Assembly (NCBI RefSeq): GCF_900089495.1
Contig: NZ_LT605203.1
Coordinates: 767,522 to 831,521, forward strand
Direction of reading: 5' to 3'
DNA: 64,000 bases
Source: Thiomonas sp. X19
GTDB lineage: Bacteria > Pseudomonadota > Gammaproteobacteria > Burkholderiales > Burkholderiaceae_C
Shown here: positions 19,872 through 28,301 of the stretch, one piece after another
How positions within the stretch are numbered: position 1 is the stretch's first letter
How the letters are laid out: each line of letters starts with the position of its first letter
Translations under genes and position numbers: made by a program
Notes under the pieces: generated by a model
Databases searched by the model: none
What the model was told of the DNA's origin: nothing
The model's input: only the letters and a program-made list of their open reading frames with translations

Positions 19872-19902
19872 GGAGGATGAGCCCCGTCCCGGGGGCGCTC
19901 AA
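19872..19902 (-). repeat. probable partial palindromic element (copy H) at the tupA stop
   Basis: On the minus strand the tupA stop sits in CTTGAGCGCCCCCGGG, identical to the family start seen at 42.4 and 43.1 kb. It is followed by GGGGCTCATCC. The central palindrome is missing. It may have been acquired as the 3' end of tupA. Confidence 0.35.
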
Positions 19903-20756
19903 GGCCCGGGCTTGGCGCTGGGGAAGAACAGCGGCTTACCGTTGATCTTGATGCTGGCAATCGCCTGCTGGCCGACCGGCGAGGTGAGCCAGTCGATGAA
20001 CGCGCGGCCCTGCGCGGCTTTGACCTGCGGGTGTTTGGCGGGGTTGACCAGCATGACGCCATAGGGGTTGAACAGGGCCGGGTCGCCTTGCAGCACGATG
20101 GTCAGATCACCCCGGTTCTTGAACGCCAGCCAGGTGCCGCGATCGCTCAGTGTGTATGCGCCCAAAGCCGCAGCGGTGTTGAGCGCCTGTCCCATGCCCG
20201 CGCCGATTTCGCGGTACCACTTGCCGCGTCCCTCGGCCACCGGATCGACGCCCGCCTGCTTCCAGACGCGCAGCTCGGCGGCGTGGGTGCCACTCTTGTC
20301 GCCGCGCGAGATGAACAGCGCCTGCTTCGCCGCGATGCGTCGCAACGCGTCCGCCAAGGTCTTGGCCTGCGCCACATCCGCCGGATCGGACTTCGGGCCG
20401 ACGAGGACGAAATCGTTGTACATGACGTCGCGCCGGTCCACGCCCCAAGCTTCGGCGACGAAGCGATCCTCGGCCGCGCGGTCGTGCACGAACACCACGT
20501 CGGCATCACCACGCCGGCCGATGTCCAGCGCCTGCCCCGTGCCCACGGCCACCACCTTCACGGCAATCCCGGTGTCCTTGGTGAACAGCGGCAGGATGTG
20601 GCCGAACAAGCCCGACTGCTCGGTCGAGGTGGTGGAGGCGACGACGATGCTGGGCGCGGCTTCTTTCTGGACTTGCGCCTGCGCGGCCAGCGGGAACAGG
20701 GCCAGCGCTGCGGCGCTGATCAGGCCTGCGGCGCGCAGGCGTAGGCGGGTGAACAT
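19899..20756 (-). CDS. tupA: tungstate-binding periplasmic protein TupA
   Basis: 285 residues with a signal peptide (1-27, ending AAQAQ). TupA binds tungstate with high selectivity over molybdate and delivers it to TupB. The family signature STTSTEQSGLF, which contributes oxyanion-binding Ser and Thr, is at the start of the mature protein. The second part has FISRGDKSGTH and the AYTLSDRGTW motif. It is the last gene of tupBCA and overlaps tupC by 37 bases. Nearby within the window are genes for a tungsten aldehyde oxidoreductase, the likely consumer. Confidence 0.9.
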   Translation of the reverse strand: MFTRLRLRAAGLISAAALALFPLAAQAQVQKEAAPSIVVASTTSTEQSGLFGHILPLFTKDTGIAVKVVAVGTGQALDIGRRGDADVVFVHDRAAEDRFVAEAWGVDRRDVMYNDFVLVGPKSDPADVAQAKTLADALRRIAAKQALFISRGDKSGTHAAELRVWKQAGVDPVAEGRGKWYREIGAGMGQALNTAAALGAYTLSDRGTWLAFKNRGDLTIVLQGDPALFNPYGVMLVNPAKHPQVKAAQGRAFIDWLTSPVGQQAIASIKINGKPLFFPSAKPGP

Positions 20757-21460
20757 GAGACCTCTCCTTGGATGTCTGTGCCGCCGTGTCGCGGCGCGGG
20801 TTGATGCGGTTCGTGGTTGGTTTGCAGGCGGCCGTGTTCGAGGCGCAGCACCCGCTGCGCCAGGGCAATCTCTTCCGGGCGATGGGTGCTGAGCAGCACC
20901 GTGATGCCCTGCACGGCGAGGTCTTGCACGTCTTGCAGGATGGCTGCGCTGGCCTGCTGGTCGAGATGGCTGCAGGGCTCGTCGAGCAGCAGCAGCTCGG
21001 GCTGCAACATCCAGGCGCGCGCCAGCGCCAGACGCTGGCGCTGGCCGGACGACAGGCTGGCGGCGCTTTGCTGCGCTTGTTCCTTGAGGCCTGCGCGGGC
21101 AAGCGCGGCATCAAGCAAGGCGCGGCGGTTGTGGGTCGAAGCCGCACTCAAGGCCAGGCGCAAGTTGTCTTCCACCGAGGCGCGCAGCAAGGGCGTGTGC
21201 GCAAACACCATGGCTTGCGCGGCATAGGCCATGCCGTCCTGCGGGGGCGCCTCGCCGGCGAAGTGCAAGCTGCCGCAGCTCGGCACGTCAAGACCGTGAA
21301 TCAGCCGCAGCAAGCTGGTTTTGCCCGCGCCGTTCGGTCCCACCAGCGCGGTGATGCCGCCGCGCTCCAACTGCAGATCGAGGTCGCGCAACACCCAGTT
21401 CGCGCCCCGTCGCAGGCCCACGCCGTGCAGGGTGATGGGGAACAGCGAGCCTTCGGTCAT
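20720..21460 (-). CDS. tupC: tungstate ABC transporter ATPase TupC
   Basis: 246 residues from MTEGSLFPITL (ATG at 21460). All ABC motifs are present: Walker A GPNGAGKTS (about residues 40-48), Q-loop region MVFAHTPLLR, signature LSSGQRQRLALARA, Walker B LLLLDEP and the switch histidine STHRPEE. It energises import of tungstate. The long overlap with tupA (37 bases) and the unusual gene order permease-ATPase-binding protein suggest one transcript with coupled translation. The tail after about residue 215 is unusually His/Pro-rich. Confidence 0.88.
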   Translation of the reverse strand: MTEGSLFPITLHGVGLRRGANWVLRDLDLQLERGGITALVGPNGAGKTSLLRLIHGLDVPSCGSLHFAGEAPPQDGMAYAAQAMVFAHTPLLRASVEDNLRLALSAASTHNRRALLDAALARAGLKEQAQQSAASLSSGQRQRLALARAWMLQPELLLLDEPCSHLDQQASAAILQDVQDLAVQGITVLLSTHRPEEIALAQRVLRLEHGRLQTNHEPHQPAPRHGGTDIQGEVSCSPAYACAPQA

Positions 21461-21480
21461 CGTTGGGCTCCCTTGGCGCC

Positions 21481-21534
21481 ATGAGCCGTCCCTCCGAGAG
21501 GGAATTCGCCCTTGAGGCGGCTCTGCGGGCTCAT
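21481..21534 (+). repeat. palindromic element right half (copy I) between tupB and tupC
   Basis: ATGAGCC at 21481 pairs with GGCTCAT at 21528-21534, enclosing CCCTCCGAGAGGG and the family core GGCGGCTCTGC. The tupB stop lies in it. This resembles the second half of copy F (same ATGAG...CTCATGCG ends). It forms a hairpin between the first two tup genes. Confidence 0.45.
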
Positions 21535-22244
21535 GCGCCCTCTCCGTACCGCGCTGCCGCATGCTGGCGCAGCAGGGCGGCGGCGGCATTGACCAGCAGC
21601 ACCAGCGCCATCAATACCGTGCCCAGCGCCAGCGCCAGCGGCAGATCGCCCTTGCTGGTTTCCAGCGCGATGGCGGTGGTCATGGTGCGGGTGTAGCCCT
21701 CGATATTGCCGCCGGCGATCATCACCGCACCGACCTCGGACACCGCCCGGCCAAACCCGGCGAGCGCTGCGACCAGCAGGGCATGGCGGCAGTCCCACAA
21801 CAGCCAGCGCACGCGCTGCAAGGCGCGCAGGCGCAGCGAGCGCAGGGGGTCGCCGTGCAGTCGCCAGGATTCGGCCACGATCTGTCGCGTCACGGCGGCA
21901 ATCAGCGGCGTGGTGAGCAGGGTTTGTGCCAGAATCATCGCCGGCACCGAGAACAGCAAACCCAGCCCGCCCAAGGGCCCGCTGCGCGAGAGCAGCAGAT
22001 ACACCAGCAAGCCGACGATCACCGAGGGCAGGCCGAGCAGGCTATTGAGCAGCGCCACCAGCGTGCCGCGCCCGGGAAACGCATGCACCGCCAGCCACGC
22101 TCCCAGCGGCAGGCCGAGCAGCAAACCGAGCAGCACGCTGGAGCCGCTGACGCGCAGCGATACGCCGACGATGTGCCAGGCGGCCGTATCGCCCGCGGCC
22201 AGCAGTTGCCAGATTTGAGAGAGCATGGAGAGATGTGGGCGCAT
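21531..22244 (-). CDS. tupB: tungstate ABC transporter permease TupB
   Basis: 237 residues from the ATG at 22244; a second ATG at 22226 (MLSQIWQLL) is equally plausible. Inner-membrane permease with about five or six spans and the binding-protein-dependent permease loop (VAESWRLHGDPLRSLRLRALQRVRW ... FGRAVSEVGAVMIAGGNI), where the EAA-type coupling helix touches TupC. The AVSEVGAVMIAGGNI motif is typical of TupB and related molybdate permeases. First gene of the operon. Confidence 0.9.
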   Translation of the reverse strand: MRPHLSMLSQIWQLLAAGDTAAWHIVGVSLRVSGSSVLLGLLLGLPLGAWLAVHAFPGRGTLVALLNSLLGLPSVIVGLLVYLLLSRSGPLGGLGLLFSVPAMILAQTLLTTPLIAAVTRQIVAESWRLHGDPLRSLRLRALQRVRWLLWDCRHALLVAALAGFGRAVSEVGAVMIAGGNIEGYTRTMTTAIALETSKGDLPLALALGTVLMALVLLVNAAAALLRQHAAARYGEGA

Positions 22245-22322
22245 GCAGCGATGAACATTCGCATACTAACGCTTACAGCCAAACACATTCACGTTGCAGG
22301 CCGAAAAAGGGTCTTGCAGGCC

Positions 22323-23090
22323 TCAGCCCGGCAGCAAGGCCAGGCGCAGCACCTCGGCGCTGTAATGCCGCGCCACTTCGGTGGTGAAGCGGTCGAAATC
22401 CAGGTGGGCGCCGGCGTCGGCGCGGTCGGAGATGCTGCGCACCGCGGCGAAGGCCACGCCGTAGTCGGCGCACACTTGCGCCACGGCGGCGCTTTCCATG
22501 TCCACCGCCAGCGCGTCGGGCAGGGCTGCGCGCAGGCGTTGTGCGTCAGCCGGGCCGGCGACGAAGCGGTCGCCGCTCAGCAACAGGCCGTGATGCACGC
22601 GCGGTGCATCGATGCCCAGCAGCTTCAGGCGCGCCTGCCCGGCGGCGCCATGCAAGGCCCCGGCGATGGCGGCCTGCGCGGCGAGCAGCAAACGCGCCGA
22701 CCAGAGGGCATCGGCGGCGAAGCGGCTGGTGCCGGTGAGGGGCACCTCGTAGCGCGGGAACAACGGCGAGGCGTCGAGGTCGTGCTGCAGCAGGTCGCGG
22801 GCGACGACGATGTCGCCGATCTTGACCGCCGCGTCCAAACCGCCGGCGGTGCCGGTGAACAGCAGGGCGTCGCAGCCGAACTCGGCGATCAGGCTGGTGG
22901 CGCTGGTCGCGGCTGCGACCTTGCCGATGCCGGACAGCGCCATCACCACCTCGTGCCCGTGCAGCCGGCCGCGGTGATAAACGCGCTTGCCGTGCAGCCG
23001 CTGCGGCTGCGTGGGGATGAGTTGTTGCAGCAGCATCTGCTGCTCGGGCTGCATGGCACACAAAATGCCCAGGCGGGAAGGTTCGCTCAT
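22323..23090 (-). CDS. mtnN: 5'-methylthioadenosine/S-adenosylhomocysteine nucleosidase
   Basis: 255 residues. It hydrolyses the glycosidic bond of methylthioadenosine and S-adenosylhomocysteine, releasing adenine and recycling products of SAM use. The family start is clear (LGILCAMQPEQQMLLQQL), followed by VVMALSGIGKVAAATSAT, TGTAGGLD, and the catalytic region VDMESAAVAQVC and RSISDRAD with the active Asp. The ATG overlaps the stop of the preceding GDPD gene (ATGA at 23090-23087), so translation is coupled. Confidence 0.88.
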   Translation of the reverse strand: MSEPSRLGILCAMQPEQQMLLQQLIPTQPQRLHGKRVYHRGRLHGHEVVMALSGIGKVAAATSATSLIAEFGCDALLFTGTAGGLDAAVKIGDIVVARDLLQHDLDASPLFPRYEVPLTGTSRFAADALWSARLLLAAQAAIAGALHGAAGQARLKLLGIDAPRVHHGLLLSGDRFVAGPADAQRLRAALPDALAVDMESAAVAQVCADYGVAFAAVRSISDRADAGAHLDFDRFTTEVARHYSAEVLRLALLPG

Positions 23091-23917
23091 GAGTCGAAGG
23101 CGGCCGCTGGCGAGGGTGCTGGGCCGAGGTCGAGCGCGTCGGTGAACAGGCCATCGACACCCGCCGCGCACCACTGCGCCTGCGCGGCTGCGTCGTTCAC
23201 GGTGTAGAGGCGCAGTCGCAAAGCGGCGGCGTGCACGGTATGCACCAGCTCTGGCGTGCACGCCCTGGCATCGAGGTGGAGGGCCTGCAGCGCCAGGGTT
23301 TGCGCGGCCTCGCGCCAGTGCTGCGGCAAGGCTGCGCACAGCCAGGCGCGGGGCAGTTGGGGCGCCGTGCGCAGCGCGCCCTGCAAGGCCGGGATGGAGA
23401 ATGAAGACAGACAGGGCGGCTGCGCGGCATCGGTCCAGAGCCTAGCCGCAGCCTGGGCGATGCGAGCGCCCCAGTCGGCTTGCTGCGCGGCGCTGGCGTC
23501 GGCATCGGGCTTGATTTCCAGATTGAGCCAGATGTCCTGTCCGGCCAGTAACGCCGCCACGCTTTCCAGCGATGGAATGCGCTGATCTGAGCCCCCAGCC
23601 GTGCGCAAGCGGACTCCTGCCGGGGGGCGCTCGCCAGCAAAGCGCGGTTTGAACGCGGCGCCCGCATCAAGCCGCGCCAGCCGTTCCCAGGGCTGCCAGC
23701 TGGCGCGGCCGCTGGCCTCGGTGGTGCGGCCGAGCAGGTCGTCGTGCAGCAGGAAGGGGACGCCGTCGGCGCTCAGTTTGACATCGCATTCAAAGGCACT
23801 GAAACCTGCCTGCAGGCCGGCTTTGAATCCGGCGAGCGTGTTTTCGGGAGCCAGCCAGCCGCCGCCGCGGTGAGCGATGCGCTGGCAGGGTGCAGTCGAG
23901 ATGAACGGGTTCCCCAT
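23087..23917 (-). CDS. ugpQ: glycerophosphodiester phosphodiesterase with an inserted palindromic element
   Basis: 276 residues. GDPD enzymes release sn-glycerol 3-phosphate from deacylated phospholipids. The active-site pattern is intact: H16-R (IAHRGGGWLAPENT), E43 and D45 (FECDVKLS), H58 (LLHDD), and E133/K135 (NLEIKPDAD). No signal peptide, so it is cytoplasmic and UgpQ-like. Between FAGER and IPSLESV, which are adjacent in relatives, lie 16 extra residues (98-113, PPAGVRLRTAGGSDQR) encoded by a palindromic repeat (copy B). mtnN overlaps its stop. Confidence 0.85.
   Translation of the reverse strand: MGNPFISTAPCQRIAHRGGGWLAPENTLAGFKAGLQAGFSAFECDVKLSADGVPFLLHDDLLGRTTEASGRASWQPWERLARLDAGAAFKPRFAGERPPAGVRLRTAGGSDQRIPSLESVAALLAGQDIWLNLEIKPDADASAAQQADWGARIAQAAARLWTDAAQPPCLSSFSIPALQGALRTAPQLPRAWLCAALPQHWREAAQTLALQALHLDARACTPELVHTVHAAALRLRLYTVNDAAAQAQWCAAGVDGLFTDALDLGPAPSPAAAFDS
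23588..23632 (+). repeat. palindromic element copy B, in frame inside ugpQ
   Basis: The plus strand reads TGAGCCCCCAGCCGTGCGCA then AGCGGACTCCTGCC and GGGGGGCGCTC. The ends GAGC-CCCCC and GGGGGG-CGCTC are inverted repeats. It lacks the second half seen in copies C to F. It is read antisense to the element orientation by ugpQ and contributes 16 codons. Confidence 0.7.
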
Positions 23918-24278
23918 GACGGCTTGCGAAAGATGTGACTCGCTGTAACTCTACTCGGTATGCGTTATATCTACTTAAATATAAAGTAATACAGGTGGCA
24001 GTAGCCTTCGCCAGACCCGATTCTCTCCAGCGCAGCACACGCGCATCAACCCCGGAACCGCATGCAGACTCGTTTATGCACCATCGCGCATATGTGCACG
24101 TTGAACGATGTGCGCCAAAGAAAGCCAGGCTGGCAACTCACTGCCCAGAAAACTTGATTGATTCCATCGAAAACAGTGGTTTGTGTTCGGCCGCGAAACA
24201 ACCTGAAATGCATCCATCCGCCACTTGGGCGGATTCCAGGCCCGCAGTGGCCGAGTGAACCCGGAGGAGGCATTCATC
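23918..24278. other. divergent promoter region of ugpQ-mtnN and sorAB
   Basis: 361 bases without a gene. Bases 23955-23995 are AT-rich (TTATATCTACTTAAATATAA) and contain -10-like sequences for both strands, including an imperfect palindrome ACTT...AAGT. The GGAGGAGG ribosome site of sorA lies at 24263-24270. No specific operator is recognised. Confidence 0.5.
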
Positions 24279-25520
24279 ATGACATCCAAGAAACCCGAAA
24301 TCGACACCATTGTGCGTCGGCAATTGTTGCAGGCTGGCGCGCTTGGCCTAGGCTCCGCGCTGCTGGCGCGCAGCGCATTGGCCGCCGACATGGTCAAGCT
24401 GCCGCTGCCCGGCGGGCCGGATGAGCGACGTCTCACCAACGCCTTCCCGCAAAAGGGCACGATGATTTTGCAGCGCACCCGCCCGCCGTTGCTGGAGACG
24501 CCGTTCTCGGTCTACGACAAGGGTGTGTTCACCCCGGTCAACGAGTTTTACGTGCGCTGGCACTGGGCCGACATTCCCACGCACATGGACCCCAAGACCC
24601 ATACCGTGACCATCAGCGGGCATGTGAACCAGGAACTCAAGTTCACCGTGTTCGACCTCATGCGCAAGTTCAAGCATGTGGAACTGGCGGCGGTGAACCA
24701 GTGCTCCGGCAATTCGCGTGGCTACTTCCAGCCGCGCGTGGCCGGCGGCGAGTGGAGCAATGGCGCCATGGGCAATGCCCGCTGGGTGGGCGTGCGGCTC
24801 AAGGACGTGCTCGACGAAGCCGGCGTCAAACCCGGCGCGGTGCAGGTGCAGTTCGAGGGCTCCGAGCGGCCGGTGATTCCCACCGCGCCGAACCTGAAGA
24901 AATCGCTCAACGTGGACCATGCCCGCGATGGCGAAGTGATGATCGCCTGGGAAATGAACGGCCAGGCGCTGCCGCTGCTCAATGGCTTTCCGTTCCGCCT
25001 CATCGTCCCCGGCTGGTACGCCACGTACTGGACCAAGATGCTGCAGCACATCACCGTGCTCGACCACGAGGACACCAATTTCTGGATGCATCCGGCCTAC
25101 ACCATCCCCGACAACTGGCCGCAGGCGAACATGACGCCGGGCGAGAAAGACGTGAAGTTCGTGCCCATCAACAAAATGGTGCCGCGCTCCTTCGTCACCA
25201 ATCTCACGACGGGCGCGAAGGTGCCGGCGGGCCGGCCCGAACTGGTGCGCGGCATCGCTTTCGGTGGCGACACCGGGGTGAAGATGGTGGAGCTGTCGAT
25301 CGACGGCGGCAAGACCTGGATGCCGACCCAACTCGGCAAGGACTACGGCAAATACAGCTTCCGCCAATGGACCACGCATGTGAAGCTGGACAAGGGCGCG
25401 CAAACGCTGATGGCCCGCTGCACCAATAGCGACGGCCTGCAGCAGCCCATGACGCCGAACTGGAACCCGGGCGGCTTCATGCGCAACGTGGTGGAAACCA
25501 CCCCCGTGATGGCCGTTTGA
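24279..25520 (+). CDS. sorA: sulfite dehydrogenase, molybdopterin subunit (SorA)
   Basis: 413 residues from the ATG at 24279 with GGAGGAGG upstream. SorA oxidises sulfite to sulfate in the periplasm and passes electrons to a c-type cytochrome. A Tat-type leader is seen (R13-R14, QLLQAGALGLGSALLARSALAA). The sulfite-oxidase fold follows: the molybdenum-binding Cys142 in NQCSGNSRG, the substrate-pocket RWHW (93-96), and the dimerisation domain with SIDGGKTW. The next gene is the small cytochrome SorB, matching the SorAB pair of Starkeya. Sulfite is an intermediate of thiosulfate and sulfide oxidation, in line with a sulfur-oxidising lifestyle. Confidence 0.88.
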   Translation: MTSKKPEIDTIVRRQLLQAGALGLGSALLARSALAADMVKLPLPGGPDERRLTNAFPQKGTMILQRTRPPLLETPFSVYDKGVFTPVNEFYVRWHWADIPTHMDPKTHTVTISGHVNQELKFTVFDLMRKFKHVELAAVNQCSGNSRGYFQPRVAGGEWSNGAMGNARWVGVRLKDVLDEAGVKPGAVQVQFEGSERPVIPTAPNLKKSLNVDHARDGEVMIAWEMNGQALPLLNGFPFRLIVPGWYATYWTKMLQHITVLDHEDTNFWMHPAYTIPDNWPQANMTPGEKDVKFVPINKMVPRSFVTNLTTGAKVPAGRPELVRGIAFGGDTGVKMVELSIDGGKTWMPTQLGKDYGKYSFRQWTTHVKLDKGAQTLMARCTNSDGLQQPMTPNWNPGGFMRNVVETTPVMAV

Positions 25521-25534
25521 ACGAGGAGACCCGC

Positions 25535-25882
25535 ATGAACAACAGACAACGCATCACAGCACTCGGCCTGGCGCTTGCCGCATTCGCCGCCACGGCCTTG
25601 CTGCTGACCAGCCCGGCCCAGGCCGTCACCCTCAAAAGCACCAGCGTCAAGCTGCCCGAAAGCACGCGCGTGTTCCCGGGCGACTCGGCCGGCGCCAAGG
25701 CCGCCAACAGCTACTGCCTGATGTGCCACTCGGTCGGCATGGTGATGAACCAGCCCGATCTGGGCAAGGCCGCCTGGCTGGTGGAGGTCAACAAGATGAA
25801 GAACGTCTTCAAGGCGCCCATCCCCGAGGACCAGGTTGCCGTCATCGCCGACTATATCGACGGCATCAAGGGCAAGAAGTAA
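25535..25882 (+). CDS. sorB: sulfite dehydrogenase cytochrome c subunit (SorB)
   Basis: 115 residues from MNNRQRITAL with GAGGAGA upstream. A signal peptide (1-30, ending AQA) is followed by a single monohaem domain with C61-L-M-C64-H65. Mature size is about 9 kDa, as for known SorB. It receives electrons from SorA and passes them to the respiratory chain. It starts 14 bases after sorA, so the two form an operon. Confidence 0.88.
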   Translation: MNNRQRITALGLALAAFAATALLLTSPAQAVTLKSTSVKLPESTRVFPGDSAGAKAANSYCLMCHSVGMVMNQPDLGKAAWLVEVNKMKNVFKAPIPEDQVAVIADYIDGIKGKK

Positions 25883-25898
25883 GGGGTGAGGGACAAGC

Positions 25899-26162
25899 TC
25901 ATTGCCCGCACTGGGCCTTGAGCTTGTCGAGCTGGCTGTAGGTGATGGGCTTGCCACCAACGGTGGCGGCGTTGATGGCCTGCGCCATGCAAGGTGTGGA
26001 GGCGCTCATCTCCAGCTCGGCGGGGTCGACCGGCAGGCCGTCGCGGCGCCAGCGCAGCAGGCCGAGGATGATGACCAGCACCAGGATGCCGACGCCGATG
26101 CCGATGAGCCCCTGCCATTGCACGTTGAGCGGTTTCTTCGGGCTGATGCTGTCCTGGGTCAT
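25899..26162 (-). CDS. small membrane protein of unknown function
   Basis: 87 residues, convergent with sorB (gap 16 bases). One transmembrane span (about 18-41, LIGIGVGILVLVIILGLLRW) separates a short N-terminus from an exported or cytoplasmic tail with two cysteines (STPCMAQ and the near-terminal QCGQ). Codon use is native. The two cysteines could form a disulfide. I do not recognise a family. Confidence 0.65.
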   Translation of the reverse strand: MTQDSISPKKPLNVQWQGLIGIGVGILVLVIILGLLRWRRDGLPVDPAELEMSASTPCMAQAINAATVGGKPITYSQLDKLKAQCGQ

Positions 26163-26243
26163 GGCAGTGGGCTGGCAGATGGCGTGGCGTTGCGGGGCGC
26201 AGCGGCGCAGTTTAGGGCCCGGCCCCCGGTTCCGGCCCCGCCT

Positions 26244-26876
26244 TCAGGCGGCGTGCAGCAAAGCCGGGTTGAGGGTGTAGGTGCCGCTGATGCTGGCCTG
26301 CGCCAAGACATGGCCGGCGATGGCGGCGCGCACCTGCTGGCCGGTGAATGCGCCGTCCACCGCGCAATGCGCCACGTCCAGCGCGTAGAGCGTGAAGATG
26401 TAGTGGTGCAGCAGCGCATCGTTCCACGGTGGGCAGGGGCCGTCGTAGCCGTAGTACAGCCCGGCCATGTCCTGGTCGCCCTGGAACCAGGCGGTGTAGT
26501 CGTTGATGCCGTGGCGCGGCGCGGATTCGGCCAGCGGCTGCTTACCGCGCGGGGTCACGCCGGCGCTCATCGCGCCTTCGGCAATGGCGCGCCAGTCCGG
26601 CGGAATGTCGACCAGCACCCAATGGAAAAAATCCACCCGCGGCAAGTCGGCGGGCACGGTGCGGCCGTCGAGGTTGACATCGTCGGCGCGACTGGGCACG
26701 TCCGGATCGTGGCTGATGAGGACGAAGCTTTGCGTGCCGGCCGGCACCCCGCTCCAGGCCAGTTGCGGGTTGCGGTTGTCCGACAGGGCCACATGGCCCA
26801 CCGCGGACGGTTTGCAGAACGCGAACTGGATCGGAATGGCTTGCTGGTCCTGGAAAGACTGGCTGCTGAGTTGCAT
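26244..26876 (-). CDS. YbhB/YbcL (PEBP) family protein
   Basis: 210 residues, no signal peptide. The phosphatidylethanolamine-binding-protein fold is recognised by NPQLAWSGVPAGTQSFVLISHDPD, the central FFHWVLVDIP and the ligand-site YDGPCPPWNDALLHHYIFTLYALD. Bacterial members are of uncertain function; some are thought to inhibit enzymes or bind small anions. A ribosome site (CGGAG) precedes the ATG. Position between sorAB and a metal transporter gives no clear hint. Confidence 0.85.
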   Translation of the reverse strand: MQLSSQSFQDQQAIPIQFAFCKPSAVGHVALSDNRNPQLAWSGVPAGTQSFVLISHDPDVPSRADDVNLDGRTVPADLPRVDFFHWVLVDIPPDWRAIAEGAMSAGVTPRGKQPLAESAPRHGINDYTAWFQGDQDMAGLYYGYDGPCPPWNDALLHHYIFTLYALDVAHCAVDGAFTGQQVRAAIAGHVLAQASISGTYTLNPALLHAA

Positions 26877-27124
26877 GGTGGACTCCGGTTCTGGGCAGGG
26901 GGTCGAGGTGTCGTGGTGTGGCGCAAGAAGTGGATGCGCGATGGGGCTGTCGTCGGGGCCGTGTGGCGGCGGGTGTGCGTCAACCCTGGCTCGAATTTAG
27001 CGCAGCGAACGCACCCGCGCAGCCCTGGTTTGAGGGCCTGGCGTCGTGGCTTCGCGGGGGTTTTGCTGCGGCCTTGTTGTCGCCGGGGGCGGCGGCTGCA
27101 ACGGGCGCAACGGACTGTGGGGCG

Positions 27125-28036
27125 TCATTCGGGCAATTTGGCGGTGGCGTTCGGCTGGCCGCATTCCTCCTGGTGGGTTTCCTCGTCCTGCGGCAGGGTT
27201 TCAATCGTGACGCCGATGCCGGGAATGGCGTCCATCAGCGCTTTTTCCACCGTCAGCCGGCAATGTGCGGCGCGGCCCAGGGTCCACTGCGCCGGCATGT
27301 GCAGGTGCATGCTGACGAAGCGGCGGGTGCCGGCGCGGCGGGTGCGCACATGGTCGAAGCGCATCTCCTTGCTGCGGTAGCGCACCAGCACCTGCTCCAC
27401 CGCGACCAGATCGTCGTCCGGCAGGGATTTGTCCATCAGCCCGTCCACCGAGCGCGCCACCAGGCTGTAGGCCTCGCGCAGGATGTGCAAGGCCACGGCA
27501 ATGCCGACCAGCGGGTCGAGCCAGAGCCAGCCGGTGATGGGCACCAGCACCACGCCGACGATGACGCCGAAGCTGGTCCACACGTCGGTGAGCAGATGGC
27601 GGCCGTCCGCCTCCAGCGCGATGGAGCGCAGGCGCTTGGCGCCCTGCAGCATCCACCAGGCCACGCCGGCGTTGATGGCGGTGGCCAGGGCGATGAGCGC
27701 CACACCCAGCGGCACCGACTCCACCGGTTGCGGCGCCATCAGCCGCTGCGCAGCCTCGACGACGATGAGCACCGCGGCCACGCCGATGAGCAGACCCTCG
27801 ATGCCGCTGGAGAAGTACTCCGCCTTGGAGTGGCCGTAGGGGTGGTCGGCATCCGGCGGGCGGCCGGCGATGCTGACCATGAGCAGCGCGAAGCCTGCGG
27901 CCACCACGTTCACCATCGACTCCATCGCATCCGACAGAAAGCCCACCGAGCCGGTCAGCCGGAAAGCCAGCATCTTGAGCGCGATCACCAGCACTGCGGT
28001 GGCGAGCGAGACGTAGAGGTAACGGCGTATGTGCAT
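27125..28036 (-). CDS. cation diffusion facilitator (CDF) metal exporter
   Basis: 303 residues, usual CDF length. Six membrane spans (about residues 5-200) are followed by a cytoplasmic ferredoxin-like domain. Metal-site motifs are seen in TM2 (FLSDAMES), the loop DADHPYGHSKAEY and TM5 (HLLTDVWTS, giving HxxxD). Such proteins export Zn, Co, Fe or related divalent ions by proton exchange. The exact metal cannot be read from these residues. The last 20 residues (DEETHQEECGQPN) are acidic and Cys/His-containing. It is transcribed away from the ABC genes. Confidence 0.88.
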   Translation of the reverse strand: MHIRRYLYVSLATAVLVIALKMLAFRLTGSVGFLSDAMESMVNVVAAGFALLMVSIAGRPPDADHPYGHSKAEYFSSGIEGLLIGVAAVLIVVEAAQRLMAPQPVESVPLGVALIALATAINAGVAWWMLQGAKRLRSIALEADGRHLLTDVWTSFGVIVGVVLVPITGWLWLDPLVGIAVALHILREAYSLVARSVDGLMDKSLPDDDLVAVEQVLVRYRSKEMRFDHVRTRRAGTRRFVSMHLHMPAQWTLGRAAHCRLTVEKALMDAIPGIGVTIETLPQDEETHQEECGQPNATAKLPE

Positions 28037-28070
28037 GAGTCAGGGATTGTGGGGGCCGAGCGTCCATCGG

Positions 28071-28101
28071 GCCAAGGCTTTCGCTTGGGCTAAGCCTTGG
28101 C
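28071..28101. other. perfect 10-bp hairpin between the CDF gene and the ABC operon
   Basis: GCCAAGGCTT (28071-28080) and AAGCCTTGGC (28092-28101) pair around an 11-base loop. No U-run follows on either strand. It lies in the divergent 265-bp intergenic region and could be an operator or an mRNA leader structure. Nothing else is seen in the gap. Confidence 0.4.
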
Positions 28102-28301
28102 GCCGCAGACGGATTGTGCATGGCCGGCATGACGCTTTCACGTCGGGGCGGAACGCGGAACATTCGCCTTTGCATCGCAGCCCACAGGCGCTGGCGGCCC
28201 TGCGCTTTCTCATCAGACGCCACCGCCTTGTCACAATGCTGCCGATAGACTGCAAGGTTCACCGGCCGCGCCTTGGCGGCCCGGTGCCCGCCCGCACACC
28301 C

